Notes under the pieces: generated by a model
The model's database searches: none
What the model was told of the DNA's origin: nothing
Seen by the model: only the letters and a program-made list of their open reading frames with translations
Shown here: positions 1 through 12,157 of the stretch, piece by piece
Numbering within the stretch: the first letter of the stretch is position 1
How the letters are laid out: each line of letters begins with the position of its first letter
Origin: Oopsacas minuta
Lineage: Eukaryota > Porifera > Hexactinellida > Lyssacinosida > Leucopsacidae
NCBI GenBank assembly: GCA_024704765.1
Contig: JAKMXF010000332.1
Coordinates: forward strand, 354,018 to 418,017
DNA: 64,000 bases
Direction: 5' to 3'
Translations under genes and position numbers: made by a program

Positions 1-129
1 CTTGTATACTTTTCAGATAGCAGTAGCTAAATTATCTATGGATTCCTTCGTTACCAAATCCTCAATACAGTTATCAAGGCGTCATATTCGTGCAATAACA
101 GTTTTTCAGTTCCAACTTTAGAAATCAAT

Positions 130-1116
130 AAAAGAATGTCACTAAATTTCTGTACAGCCTTTCCAAATAACAAGGTATCTGCGACAACAGTGAAAAGATG
201 GTACAAAGAATTTAAGTATGGGAATTTTCATCTTGAAGACCAACCCCACCCTGGACACCCCTCGCTGTTACAGAGGGAATTGTTGAGTCAATTGAGGACA
301 TGGTGATAGCAGACCCAAATGTTACATATTAGAGGATTCAACACGAAATTAGCATTTCATCCGGGGCAGTGCACACTGTTTTACACCAATCCCTTTAGCT
401 ACGTAAACTTTGTGCCCGCTGGATCCCATATCAGCTTCATCCTGTGCAGAAGCAGAATCGAGTGAAATGGTGCCATGAAATGCTTCAAAAATTCAAAAAT
501 GGCAACAGTAGAGATATTTCCAAGATAATAACTGGTGATGAAACATGGATCTATCACTATGATCCAGAAACAAAGCAGCGGAGCCGTCAATGGTGTGAAA
601 TTGGAGCAAGTCCCACAACAAAGGTTCGCAGAACTCAATACACAAAGAAACTAATGTAGGCAATTATTTGGAATACAACGGGTGTTAAAACTGTTGTACC
701 CCTTGAACCTGGTAAGACAATTAATTCAACCTGGTATCAGAGTTGCTTGCCTCTAGTCATAAAAGCAATAAATTTACAGCGTCCTGGCACAGGATTAAGG
801 GGAAATTTTTTGCACGACGATAATGCCAGTTCTCATACATCAAAAATGACAAGACAATTCATTGAAGAATCAGGACTATATATGTTGCCACATCCTCCTT
901 ATTCTCCAGATCTACCACCTGCGACTTCTGGCTCTTTCCTAGAATAAAAAATAGCTTAAAGGCAGAAATTTTTCATTGAATTCTGAACTTGAGGGGGCCC
1001 ACAGAGAAGTGATCGGAGACATTAACGAAAATGAATTTAAAGAAGCTATTCAAGCTTGGTTTAAACGAATGGACAAATGTATTCAAGCTAAGGGATGCTA
1101 TTTCGAAAAATTATAG
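130..1116 (+). pseudogene. Mariner transposase pseudogene (D,D34D)
   Basis: Decayed cut-and-paste transposase. The N-terminal helix-turn-helix region is read across about 130-420, including VSATTVKRWYKEF. The catalytic part has TGDETW (first Asp, near 535), HDDNASSH (second Asp, near 817) and PHPPYSPDLPP followed, one frame over, by CDFWLF. Thirty-four residues separate the last two Asp residues, as in mariner. Visible damage: stops near 330, 398 and 657, a 1-base frameshift near 918 that moves the third catalytic Asp out of frame, and another near 957. The C-terminal stretch to FEKL and the stop at 1116 is still readable. It cannot make an active enzyme. Confidence 0.85.
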
Positions 1117-1364
1117 TAAAATAAATATACAGTGGAACCTCGAGAACTGGGGCACGACCAGTAGCCTGAAAAAATGCCCCAGTTCGCGAGAGTCTTTAAA
1201 ATGTACCCACATTTCCAAACGCAACGCATAGGCGATAGATATACAGTTCACATTAAGCATTCACAGTTACAGTAATCACCAGTCAAGTTACTATCATTGT
1301 ACAGAATCGTTGAAGAACTCAGTGATGCTCGTCTGACGAAGCTCAGAGGCCATTCGGTCTGTGA

Positions 1365-1589
1365 TTAGTTGGCTGTACCACTACAGGTCAATCTTGAGGT
1401 GATCTGGTATTTCGCCTTGTTCGTTCCTGAGCTTTTGATATCATCCTTCTGCTGCCGCTTCAACCTGCCGACGGTCCCTTTGCTAGTTCCAATCTCTTTG
1501 GCTATCGCTCGTTCGGCCAAGCCTTCCTCGGACAGTTTGAGGATCTTCGAACGCTGTTCGAGGTTAAGATGTGGTTTGGATGAAGACAT
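1365..1589 (-). pseudogene. Pogo-type transposase N-terminus (HTH_psq/CENP-B-like)
   Basis: A 74-residue reading frame starting MSSSKPHLNLEQRSKILKL. The pattern LNLEQRSKIL...EGLAERAIAKEIGTSKGTV is the pipsqueak/CENP-B-type helix-turn-helix that begins pogo and Tigger transposases and binds the element ends. The frame stops after the first DNA-binding domain, with no second HTH and no DDE domain, so this is the remnant of an internal deletion. Its orientation agrees with the surrounding 1130-2029 inverted repeats. Confidence 0.7.
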
Positions 1590-1798
1590 ACAGGAGATAT
1601 AGAATGACTAATAAAAAAATACCGGGGAGACGTCGAATGTGTGCATTATTCAGTTCATGTTACAAAATGAACATGAACTACGTGGTATAATGAAGATGAA
1701 TATTCATTTCTTGAAACAAACATGCGCAGTGCTCAAACCTTAGTTTAGAATTTGGAGAAAAATCGAAAAGATTGTGTTGAAAAATTGAGATGATGACA

Positions 1799-1856
1799 AC
1801 ACACACACATATACTCACATATAATCACACACTATCACAGAGAGAGAGAGAGAGAA
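1799..1856. repeat. CA/AG microsatellite inside the pogo element
   Basis: Imperfect ACACAC/ATATAC/TCACAC run followed by a pure AG run (about eight units). Simple-sequence DNA; no coding content. Confidence 0.85.
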
Positions 1857-2082
1857 CATAGAAACAAAAAATGTTATCAAAACAAAGCGCCCCATTTCGC
1901 GAAATCGCGCTCCACTCCGCGAAGGTAATATGTTAGGAACGGAACCAAAATGTCAAAAATTTCGGGTCAACTGCCCCACTTCAGGAGGTGTCCCACTACG
2001 CGGGCGCTCCAGTTCTCGAGGTTCCACTGTAGATTGATGCTTTTTGATACTTAGGCTCAAAGGTTATTGAATACCCCTAGTA

Positions 2083-3058
2083 TGAGTTAAGTCATCGCAG
2101 CATTACGTCACTAAGACTGCTATAATCGAATAATGCCTGCCAATCTGTGTATACATTAATTGGGAAGCTACAAACTTTATTGCAAATGAAGAAGACAAAT
2201 GGAAGTTCAGCTCGCCTGTAAACTAGACCTGAATATTCTAATGTTATTATCAGTAGTGGCCATAATTTATAATACGTCAAATACTCGCACTAAATTTTGA
2301 ATATTTCGCTATTCCTAGTGATAATAATATTTAGTTTTCGAAGGGGCTAGATATCTCCATCGATCGTTTCTAATGATATGTATCGTTTCGTAGCTCATAT
2401 ATACACAGATTACAATTTACATCGAATATTCGATTAGTGTAGTCTCATTGAAGGAATGCTGTGCAACGTAACACATCTCACACTTTTGGCCATATATCTA
2501 AAATATTCAACAAATCAATTCGCATTCTTCAGGATGCATGCATACTAACATTTAGAAGCAGTAGAATAAATAGATAATTGTTTAGAAATTAGGAAAATAC
2601 GGCGTCGGAAGGAAAGAGTTTTGCCGCGGCCAATTGATTATTGTATCAAAAGGATATTTTTCAAATTTGTTAACTTTGGAATGGAATATGAGAGTCCATA
2701 TTGGAACAGTGAATGGAAATACATTGTTCTCCGGATAAGGCGTTTACCGATAGAATGATGCTTACGCTGACCGCCCGACGCTTGAAAACATTTGACAACG
2801 TCAAAAGTGGTAACTTAGTTATTTTATTGACACAGAGGCTTGGTTTACTGCATCGGCTAGGCCCACTATCGGCTGATTCGTTACATATGGGTACTGAATA
2901 TACAGAGGCACTCCAATTTTAGAATCTTATCCTTGTCCCATCTTGCCGTATTTAGTGTGATAACAGTGGGTTGTGCTCCATGGTCCGGGAAATCTCCCAA
3001 ATTCAGATATGTTATAATCTAGATATACCTGATCTGTCGTTATGGCTCAGCCTTTCTA
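2083..3058. other. Intergenic, no gene recognised
   Basis: Only short chance reading frames. No domain, inverted repeat or simple repeat of note was seen by eye. Confidence 0.5.
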
Positions 3059-3332
3059 CAGGGGCGCAGATGGACCCCTTCTCACTCTCGTGATCTATAG
3101 TAATGAAATAAACAATATCAAATCACATTCTGTGGAAAGATAAGTTTCACAAATAAATTACTGGTGATTATTGAACCTATAGTATTTCACTAAATATCCA
3201 TTTAGCAAGAAATATTAAGGCGTATGTGAATATTCGTGTTAGACAATATATACCCACACAAGGTAATGCACCCCTTACGAGTTGTTCAGGCCACCCTCGC
3301 GCCACTCGTAAAAGATGCTGGCTGCGCCCCTG
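3059..3332. mobile_element. Probable hAT-type MITE
   Basis: Begins CAGGGGCGCAGATGG and ends GGCTGCGCCCCTG, giving an 11-bp inverted repeat (CAGGGGCGCAG) of the hAT type. The same CAGGGGCG start is used by the full-length hAT at 7266. The 8-bp flanks (CCTTTCTA and CTTGGTTA) match at only 4 of 8 positions, so the target duplication is eroded or the boundary is off. No coding capacity. Confidence 0.5.
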
Positions 3333-3890
3333 CTTGGTTATCAATATACAACTAATTGCTTTTGAAAATTTATTATTACCTGGGTTGCAACCGACAAAAA
3401 GCTACTATGCTGATACTGATGCTCATTTGGGCAGAATATTGTCCATTCTGTCGGAATAAGCATCAGTATCCGGTAAGGCTGCAATTCACGAATAGTTGTA
3501 TTAATTTCTTTGAAAAATTAGTTCTCAAAATCAATGATGTCCCGTGTAAACAAGCCCAAAATATGCGAATATTTTGGCCGATTTCAGGGCTGAATATTAA
3601 ATTTGGTTTCATACCCCTGCATAAATTGTAAGGAATTGAATAGTTTTGCAAATGAAATAATCTCCAACGTAAATATTATTGGTTTGGGATTGAATAAACC
3701 ATGATGGTTTTAAACGCAAAATAGTGAAAGTATACACGTATTTAATTAGAGAAGTTGCCAAGATTTTGACCTAGAGGGGCAAAGAAATTACCAGGGGGGT
3801 GCATGAAGATTCCAAAGGGCAAATCGATGGGCAAGTTGTTTCACGGGTTTAGCTGGAGCATTCCGAGTGGCGGATCAATAAATTTTATTT

Positions 3891-4245
3891 AGGTGGAACC
3901 ATCCAGCTGGACAGTTGCGTCGTGTGGCTTTGAGATATGGGGGGCACGAATTCAATCTGGTTGTCAACAAGTTCTAGATGTTTCCTACCAGATTGAACTT
4001 GTGCACCCCAGATTTCAGAGCCTATGGGCGCTGTAAACAATTAGTAAGGTCTAAGAGCCAAGCAATTGAAAGAAATAACGTTTGGTCTGCAATTGCCCCA
4101 GAAATTGTTTTTTTTTGGTCGAGTAATGCGTAGCTCGGAGAATTCTTTTGGGCCCAGTCATATATGCATGACGATACTGCAGTTGGGTGTCTGGTGTGCT
4201 GTAGGTCTTCCAGTCATGACAGGGCGTAGCCCTTGGACAAAAAGC
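3891..4245 (+). repeat. Interspersed repeat A, copy 1
   Basis: About 350 bp resembling the reverse complement of 18100-18396. Shared blocks include GGTGGA(A/T)CC, ATTCAATCTG, AATAACGTTTGGTCTGCAA and CCCAGTCATAT. Short open stretches occur on both strands but no known domain is recognised. Probably a decayed transposon fragment. The flanking 3333-3890 interval shows nothing else. Confidence 0.65.
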
Positions 4246-4844
4246 TATAATAGCTACTACATTAATTACCTTTGTCAGTGCGTGGCAGTTCACGTAGGTT
4301 TGAATCTTGAAACAATTTCTCATAACTGCAATACACATTTAATTTGATTATTTTCAGATTGGCTTTGTACTTTGCGTATATGATTAAGAGGGATACATTT
4401 CAGGGTTCTCCAGGAATTTGTTAAGGCGTATCGGTTTATAGCTCAGATGCCTGGAGGAATTTTTACCAGCCATAGCTCAATGTCAAAGTTTTATTTTAGG
4501 ATTAAATAGTGAAATCTTTTAACAAACAACGAGAAGTTATCAATAATTATTATATCAATGGAGGCATCTACTGGATAATCGTACGATAATCTTTGATATT
4601 ATAACTTGTATAGTCAATTCTACCTTTGACTGTGCCGACTATACTTTAGTATAGTGGCCAAGTATTTAAATGGGTGCTTATATTGTTTTAACAACTGAAG
4701 GGATACTGGCCCGATAGGCCAAAACTGCCTGGGGAAACACTGCATTTGCTCATGGTATAAACAATAAAAAATACTACCTAGTTCGGTAGATCAATGCAAG
4801 CCATATCACTTATTTATGGGTGAGATTGAATAATATAGAGGGTA
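4246..4844. other. Intergenic
   Basis: No gene seen. Contains one of three copies of the 12-mer CTGTGCCGACTA (4630-4641), followed by a small ATACTTTAGTAT palindrome. Confidence 0.5.
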
Positions 4845-5072
4845 AGATCTGCGCGAAGCACGCCGAAATATACCAGTTTGCAATTTAAGTCGAGGAGTCC
4901 GGTAGTATGCCCAGTGCACGAGTTTACCAGGGAGGCATGCCCGAAGGTCATGAGTTTACCAGAGCTGCATGCCCAGGAGCAAGGGTTTACCAGGGGGGGG
5001 GCATTGCCCCGGGGCACGGACTTTTACCAGGGGGGGCCATTGCCCCCTATACCTCCCGTGGCGACGTCCCTG
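4845..5072. repeat. GC-rich tandem repeat with hAT-like terminus
   Basis: Four to five imperfect units of about 33-36 bp (4905-5045), each built around GGCATGCCC...GAGTTTACCAGGG. The block ends at 5072 with GACGTCCCTG, i.e. CAGGGACGTC when read inward on the minus strand. A related block at 18950-19051 shares the GCGAAGCAC(G)CCG and GACGTCCCTG segments. Likely the end of a non-autonomous hAT-type repeat family with an expanded internal minisatellite. Confidence 0.55.
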
Positions 5073-5700
5073 TATTTGATCCACTCAATAATCTTTCACA
5101 GATGAATAACAAACAAGTACAAGGTAATTAATGTTTCGGAAATTATTGCAGCGGCGTTTCCGACGCCCCTGAACATTAACATAAGATGCCTTGTATTTAC
5201 AAATTGTAGAAGAGTTATTGTAATTTTCATTTATCAATAATAAATTTAAACATTCACAGTAATTGTAACATAGTGAATATGATTAGATTCAGAATAATCC
5301 CGTAATTAGGGAGAAAATAATCATGTTATCAAAGTTAAGGTGGGGAACTTTGATTTAAAGGAGAACTGGTTGCTTAACGAGTTTACGAAATATAAAGTTT
5401 TCGAATTATACACATAAATATTCTATTGCATCTATATAGACAATCTGAGAGTGCAAATGTACCGAGGATGCCGAAAGTATAATACATTAGATTAAAGAAA
5501 ACAAAAGAACAGAAACACACCCCAACCTGATTAGATTATTGTTTAAAATATACACATATTTATTGGTTCAAATTTCAATTTGTAAATAATCTCAAACAAT
5601 TAATCATAAAATATTTCGACTTGTCCTCACACTTTAAAATACAGTGTAGTGGATCCTCTCTTAGATTTAAATTCAAATTATTCTGCTTTAAGAGAAATGG
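5073..5700. other. Intergenic
   Basis: AT-rich; no gene, repeat or simple sequence stood out. Confidence 0.5.
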
Positions 5701-5704
5701 AAAT

Positions 5705-6296
5705 GTGACTTAGTAAGCAGGGCGTAGCCATGAAAATACAAGTGGTCCGGTTGAATACAGCACAAACAAGGCAAAGTGGGCAGGTTAACTTGTACAACTG
5801 GACCAATTGGTGAATTATTGGCAAATTTGGTAGCAAAATCGGTCAGATTGAAAGATGACCAACCGGACCGATTACTACGGTCCTGATAAATCATATAAAA
5901 GTGTGACTCTAGCCAGGGCTATAATTCTAAGCCAATGATATTTTCAAATATTCGTCCAGAGGTGGGTTAGAAGTATACCCAGAACGTAAGAAGGATCTAA
6001 ATCGATCTCAGATAGTAGTTATGTGTTGAGATCAGGTCAATAGTAGGACGGAATATTATCATACGTATGTCTCAAAGAAATACAAAAAAAGCTTGTTAAC
6101 TAAGAGCTTACTACATTTCTATCCTCGGGACTGGTTAAATACCGTTAATTAAAAATTAGATGAAACCGACTATAACCTGACCAACCTGACTGAGTAATCG
6201 GGTTAACTTGACCAACCTGACTGAGTGGTACCAAATTCAGTACCAAAAGTGGTCAGGTTGAAACCTGGCCAACCTGATCAGTGGCTACTGTCTTGG
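5705..6296. repeat. Pair of diverged repeats with hairpin potential
   Basis: Two related stretches (about 5705-5895 and 6180-6296) share the order GGTTAACTTG, then ACC(A/T)A..TTGG, then a GGTCAG(A/G)TTGAAA segment followed by CCAACC(G/T)GA. The second copy has TCAGGTTG and CAACCTGA as arms of a hairpin. The interval between them is featureless. Probably relics of one small transposon; family not recognised. Confidence 0.45.
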
Positions 6297-7257
6297 TAAG
6301 TGATTGCCTTTGCTATCAAATCAAAAATTTAGCTCATCTGTAATTATACTCTACAATAATTGATTATAATTACCTAAAATCCACTTGTATATCGAGCTCA
6401 TGCATAAAGAGAAAGAATTGCCATTATTATCATTGGGGTAAGTTGATTGAAAATATATGCCATTTATTAGAATAAGAGTCAGGATTTCTGAATTTGAATC
6501 AGTACAGTTCGTTCTCACAACAGAATTAAGTAATCTGAAAATTACAATTGCAGAATTAGCACTGTAGTATATTGTTCTATTTATGAATCTCCCTTATACT
6601 TGATGTCAATGAATAATGCTAAGATATAGCACCATTAATGATCTACCCTTATAAATAAGGTTAGTACTTATGCCATAAGTGTCCACATCGTAAAGGTCAG
6701 CAGTTACCCATTTCTCTGGATTCAGGTCACAAGCATTCACATAGTTAATATTTATGCGCGTTAAGATGTTTCTGCATGACTAGATCATGTAAATGTAGTT
6801 TACTACACAAGGCAGGAATATAGCCACTATTTCAATTGTATTAATCAAGGAAGTACTTACATTACTGTACTTGCTTTGATTTCCAGATAGTATATGCGAT
6901 CTAGCTCGAAATAAACTGCTACCATCACTAATTCCGGAGACTAGCCTAAAGTTAAAAGGAGACTGTAAATTAGCACGCAAATTTATTATAATATGATGAA
7001 GAAGGTATTCTAACACCTACAAATCGCTTGATCTAATAGGAATATGCTGTAGGTTAATGCTATCAGCCAATGCTCTTCGCATGGACTCTGTAAATCGGTT
7101 TAAAGAAATACTAATAGTAGATAGAATTGGTCATAGGATTAATACATAAATAAGTTCCAAATTAATATTCGAACTTTGTGTAGACGGAGCAGAGTCCATA
7201 ATTGCCTAGGATTCTCATGCAGATAGTCTAAACTATCTACCAAATATATCATAAAGG
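6297..7257. other. Intergenic, no gene recognised
   Basis: AT-rich with only short reading frames; it borders the intact hAT insertion. Confidence 0.5.
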
Positions 7258-7265
7258 CCTTGTGA

Positions 7266-10200
7266 CAGGGGCGTTCCGTGACCATTTTGAGTGGGGGGGG
7301 TGTAACTTCATGGATTTACCGACGAACTTACATGCTCTATTCGTGGAGGCAGATACATCATATATTTCACAAATTCCCTGACCTGAAATAGGGATTGAGC
7401 AGGAGTCGAATTTGTGTATCGCAAGTAATACTGTTGAGCCACCCGAAGGGCGGCTTAGACGGACGCGTAGCGTTCACAAACCGCGCAGCGAGAGCCAGCG
7501 AAGCGGCTCGTAAATGTGTAAATCTGCGTAATTAAGTAAAAGATAATTAAGGTTTATTAAGTTCTAAAAAGGAATCTTTATTCTAAATTTTGATTTTCCT
7601 TGTCTTGCAAATGAACCATGAGCCAGCCAGGTTATCTAAGTCGAGGTTGTCCAAAATGTCTTTTGCAGAGGATATAATCATTAGGTCGTCAAGACGATTT
7701 TCTTTCATCGTTGATCTAAGATAGTTTTTTACCAGCCTTAATGTGCTGAAGGAACGCTCATTACTTGCAACAGATACTGGTATCGTCAGCGCTAATTGAT
7801 AAGCTTTTGCGAGGGTAGGGTAAAAACGTTTATACCCGAGGAGACACTTCGCTGCTTCCCGTAAATTCTTTGCATCACTCTTCTCGATGTCATTTCCCAT
7901 CATTTCGATGTCTGCTAACAATGCATCCGGATTATTCAAATCATCAGGGAATGTTGCGCACAACTTTTCGACTTGTTGCATTGTGCACTTTGCTATATTA
8001 TTCGGGAGCAATATGGTCACAGGAAGGACAATGTTTGTCAGATGTTCGTTAACTTCTTCCATATCTGAAACTAGACGGTCAACTACTTTAACCATCTCCT
8101 GTCTGTAGTGCTGGTTAAATAGCGGTGCTGGTGCACTAGCATTCTCCGTGTTCTCGTGAAAGCGTATGGGTAGTTTTCGCCGACGATGCTTCTTCAAAAA
8201 CTCGTAATCAACGTCAATGCCAACTGATTTGCATTTATCTGCAGCTGCTGAGATAATGCCATCTAGGCCAACATTATCTTCACGTATACGAAGCATTGCA
8301 TCTCTTGTATGGCGCATCACATCTAGGCTTGCTAGGATATCTTGATCAATTTCTTGGACCTCAAGAACGACAATCTTCGTTTTATACATGATGTTCTTCA
8401 TGAATAATAGGCTTAAATAAAATTCAAATGACTTGATCCTATCCAACAGATTCACTGAAGTCCTTCGAGCATCACGATCACCGCCCTCAAAATTATTTAT
8501 GTCATCGAGGGTGTCAATTACGATTTCGTAGCTGATCCACACAGCTCTAATAGACTCTGCTCTGCCAATCCAACGCGTTTTAGAAAGATTCTTCATTATG
8601 AGCCCTTCTTGCAAAGATTCAATATTCTTTTTCAATTTACCAAACCGACTTGTACTCCTCGTCAGAAAGTTATACATATCTTGCAATGTAAAAAAGAACT
8701 CGTCTATCATCAACGATACTTTGCACGAATGCTCGACGCAGAGATTTGTTTTATGGCCCATGCACGTTATGTAGGGAATTGTCCGCCCTAGATGCTCACT
8801 TAACTTAGCCTGTGCTCCGTTATATGCGCCAGACATAGAAGCAGTTGTGTCATAGCACTGGAATCGTACACTTGTGAGAGGAAGCTGTAATTCTTCCAAC
8901 ATCTTAATCACTTTTTGAGCAAAACCATCTCCAGTTTTGTCGTTTATCTCTGATATCATAAGAAGTCGCTCTTCAATTTGAAACTGCTCATTAACGAAAC
9001 GAAGTATTAGAGAAATTTGATCCACGTGACCAATATCAGGCGTTGTATCGGCCATTACTGCGTAGACGCCAGATGAACGTACTTGTTCAGTTAAAATTTT
9101 GCGAGTTTCACTACCTAAGATACTAATAAACTCATTCTGTGATTTGGCACTTAAGTAGGTAACATGGTATGGACGGGAATGGGGAGTAACAATCCAATTT
9201 TTCATAAATGGAATCCAACGTGAGACGAGGTTGACTATTTGTCTGAAATTTCCATTGATATCATTATCACTACCACGAAACGCTAGAGCCTGTCTTGATA
9301 AATACCGGCAACAGTCTAAAAGCACGTTTATAACTTTTCTGTTTTGTAGACGTTCTTGTTCCTCTTGTGCAAGCTGTTTCTTTCTAGCACTACTTATCAC
9401 CACATCTACATGAGTGCTTTCCAGCTTAAAACTTCGCAATCTTTCGGCTGCTAAACGATGAGAAGAGCTGTTAAAGTGCTCAAATAGTTTACCTTTTTTG
9501 TTTTTACCACGGCTTTTCATCTTATCCCAACGATTGACTCCATCATGTGACCAGCTTGTTTCTGTACATGATGATCGTGGGTTATTACCAAACAAACTGC
9601 AGGCGAAACAGAATGCTCTATCCAGTGAGGGACTGTATTCTAAATAGGGTAACGTCTCGTACCATTTCGAGCTGAATGGATTCTGCTTGGATTTGGAAAT
9701 CGCTTTATTACACGGGTAGTCCTTAAAAAGTGGTTGATAAGATCCCTTGGATATCAGGAAATGTTTCTGTTGATCATTCAGTTGGATTCCTTTACGTTCA
9801 GCTGGATCATTGCTGATAACACAAGATTCAGTTCCAGCCGTTATCGAGGGCGTAACATTCACTTTCTCTGCTTGAATACTGATTGCTTTTTCAGTTGAAC
9901 TGAGGAGAAAATGAGACTTGTCATTCAATTCTGAGGCAAAATCTTCAACTGACGACATAAATATAACTTCACAGTAACCTTCACCTTCAAATGATTCGTA
10001 CAGTGCTTTTCCCTTTTCTAATAACTCAATGATATCTCCTACCATGCCAGCTATTTCATAGTCTACTTTGGTAGCCGAAGAATTCAGTGGTTGTTCAATC
10101 TATATTAATATAAAAAATAAATACTTCCACTACTACCAAAAATCATGGATGACTCATGAGTGAGATAATTAATAATGACTTACCATTGGACAGGTTGCAT

Positions 10201-10695
10201 TCTCCGTCTCAATACAACTTCCATCATCACATAAGCTTCCACAGTCTAAAGAACTACTAGTTTCATCGTGGGCTAGAGAAGTTTCCATGACTATTATGTT
10301 TTCGATATCGCTAATGTCAATCTTTCTTCGTTTCTGTCTATCATCTAAACACATTAGTGATGTAGAGTCTCCATCACAAAGTGATGTCGTTTGAAGACGT
10401 TCAGTACTTAATTCGGTCTTGGAAAACTTTGAAGACGTGCCAGTCGCTACTTCGAAAGTATTCTTTGGTGCACCGAGTACGGAATAAGGAATTACCTTGC
10501 GTGTATTAAGGAAATGTTTGTGAAACTTCAAATTGTGCTTAGTCTTGTAAGCGAACTCCATCTCAAGCTTTAGTGAATTATTTAAAAACTAGAGATTAAT
10601 CGATCAGTTTTACCGACGACCAGGAAATACCGACCAGATAAGCGAAAATGGGGGGTGTTACACCCCCCCACACCCCCTCGCACGGTACGCCCCTG
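7266..10695 (-). mobile_element. Full-length hAT transposon, apparently intact
   Basis: A 3,430-bp element. The left end reads CAGGGGCGTTCCGTG and the right end, on the other strand, CAGGGGCGTACCGTG; both continue into G-rich tracts and TGTAAC. It is flanked by a perfect 8-bp direct repeat CCTTGTGA (7258-7265 and 10696-10703), the hAT target-site duplication. The single transposase gene on the minus strand has no stop or frameshift. Perfect duplication and an open frame point to recent insertion. The left subterminal region also has GCGTAGCG and GCGAAGCGGC-like short repeats (7450-7510). Confidence 0.93.
7583..10561 (-). CDS. hAT-family transposase (TTF/ZMYM-type zinc finger), two exons
   Basis: Transposase for the surrounding hAT. 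Exon 1 runs 10561-10184 (126 residues). An 84-nt phase-0 intron (10183-10100) has donor ATG|GTAAGT and acceptor ATATAG|ATT. Exon 2 runs 10099-7583 and joins in frame, giving 964 residues. A TTF-type zinc-binding region contains YPCNKAIS, WYETLPYLEYS and FCFACSLFG. The middle has the DUF4371/RNase H-like core (VMADTTPDIGHVDQISLILR, CYDTTASMSGAYNGAQAKL, KTRWIGR). The C-terminus has the hAT dimerisation block, ASNERSFSTLRLVKNYLRST. This arrangement resembles ZMYM1-like hAT proteins. The start at 10561 is the first Met of the upstream exon. The gene is open throughout, so the element may be autonomous. Cellular role: nuclear, cuts at the CAGGGGCG ends. Confidence 0.9.
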
Positions 10696-10703
10696 CCTTG
10701 TGA

Positions 10704-12150
10704 TCATCAAAGTAGCATTCATAGAAACTACAAGTACTATTCTAATTTCTGGTAAAAGTACAATCTAACTGTGAATCGTAACTGGTAGATACACCAGATA
10801 TCATAATTTGGAAATTTTTTGATACAAATACTCCAAAATTCTATCCCTATTATGAAAATTGTGTATAAATTAAAATTATAATCAGCCGTAAGTGTCTTTA
10901 GAGCTGAGAGGGTGATTATTACCAATATCTCATTATAATCTGATATAAAATCATACAATGATACTTGTGGTGAATTATATGAAGTCACCCGAGTTACACT
11001 TTCATCCAATTGGTTAGGACCAAGAAGTTCAATGACCAAATCTTTATCAACTCTCTATTATAACAACTTGTAAATTGCAATATAGATTTACATTCAGCCG
11101 ATTCTTGTGTATATGTGTGCCAGTACCAGAAGTAGCCTGACTATCCACTCTACTAACTTAAGAAAGACCAGAGATATTTAATACAACATTCTTTATCGTC
11201 ATAGTTTCCTGTAAACTAACACATGTGTCCCAAATATCAATGATTCAGATAGTGAGTCTTGACAATGGGTTTTCAAAGAGCGAACATGATGATAAATAGT
11301 AGGACTTATTGATTGTATTGACCATATAAGATCATTGTTCATTCATTATCTTAAGTTCTCGAACAACGGGATCTGTCACTGAAATGTTGTTAGTTAAATT
11401 TGAATTACCAACAAATTATAACCAGAATCAGACTTAGCAATACTAATAGTAGTATATAACGTATTACGCGAGACATAAATGGACAAATACGCATTCATAA
11501 GTATCAACTTGGCTCTATGAATGGTGAGAGCTTCGGCTACAATGAAAGAAAATTGTTTTCTAACAATTCAATAATAACTCACGCCTTTCCCTTGTTAAAA
11601 ACGTGTAGTTTCCAATCCAATGGGAGTCCATTGGTACAATCTCGAAGGTAACGACTTTCGAGTTTTTCGCTTATTTTCCCAACTGTTGGATTGTCAAATT
11701 CCATTCAAAGGATACAGGGAATGCGTTCTTTGGTATCACTCTTGGTATCATACTTTATCTTCCAAAGGATATCTCACAGTGGGCTTTTTGCTGGAAATAG
11801 CATGAAATTTTTACCCCCTCAGAATTGTATTTCCTTATTATCATTGAATTCACAATCCTTTCAAACCTAGAAATTAGTAATTTCATTCTGATTCAACAAG
11901 TAAATTGGTTGTTATGGTGATGAATATTTGCGGCTTCTTGTTATTGGAATTTCTGTTGTGTGGTATATCAAAATCGATCAAGTTTCATAGTTATATTTTT
12001 AGCACTTGTAACTAAGAAGAAAGAATTCCTTTACAATAATGAAACATTCATATTTCAATTATCTAATTTACATCTTGAAATGTCGTTTGGTTTCTAACTT
12101 TCTATTCTAAAACTAGATAAAACGCGATGACTATTTAGGACATTTTTTTT
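10704..12150. other. Intergenic, no gene recognised
   Basis: About 1.4 kb of AT-rich sequence with chance frames only; no repeats recognised. Confidence 0.5.
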
Positions 12151-12157
12151 CGGCGTC

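Larger units (their letters stand above)
1130..2029 (-). mobile_element. Pogo/Tigger-type non-autonomous element
   Basis: A 900-bp element with near-perfect terminal inverted repeats starting CAGTGGAACCTCGAGAACTG, flanked on both sides by TA (1128-1129 and 2030-2031), the pogo-superfamily target duplication. Inside is only the start of a pogo-type transposase on the minus strand. Several GCCCCA(G/T)TTCGCGA-like boxes lie next to both ends (near 1180 and 1886-1920), plausible transposase binding sites. It is inserted in the 3' end of a mariner. It lacks any DDE domain, so it could move only in trans. Confidence 0.85.
1..2082 (+). mobile_element. Mariner transposon relic, 5' end outside window, split by a pogo element
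   Basis: Tc1/mariner element running left to right. The transposase relic covers about 130-1116, and the 3' terminus resumes at 2032-2082 after a 900-bp pogo-type insertion, ending in the mariner-style terminus TTATTGAATACCCCTAGTA. No matching left terminus is visible in bases 1-130, so the 5' end lies outside the window or is lost. The element is old: its coding region carries stops and frameshifts. Element type is secure; subfamily is not assigned. Confidence 0.8.
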
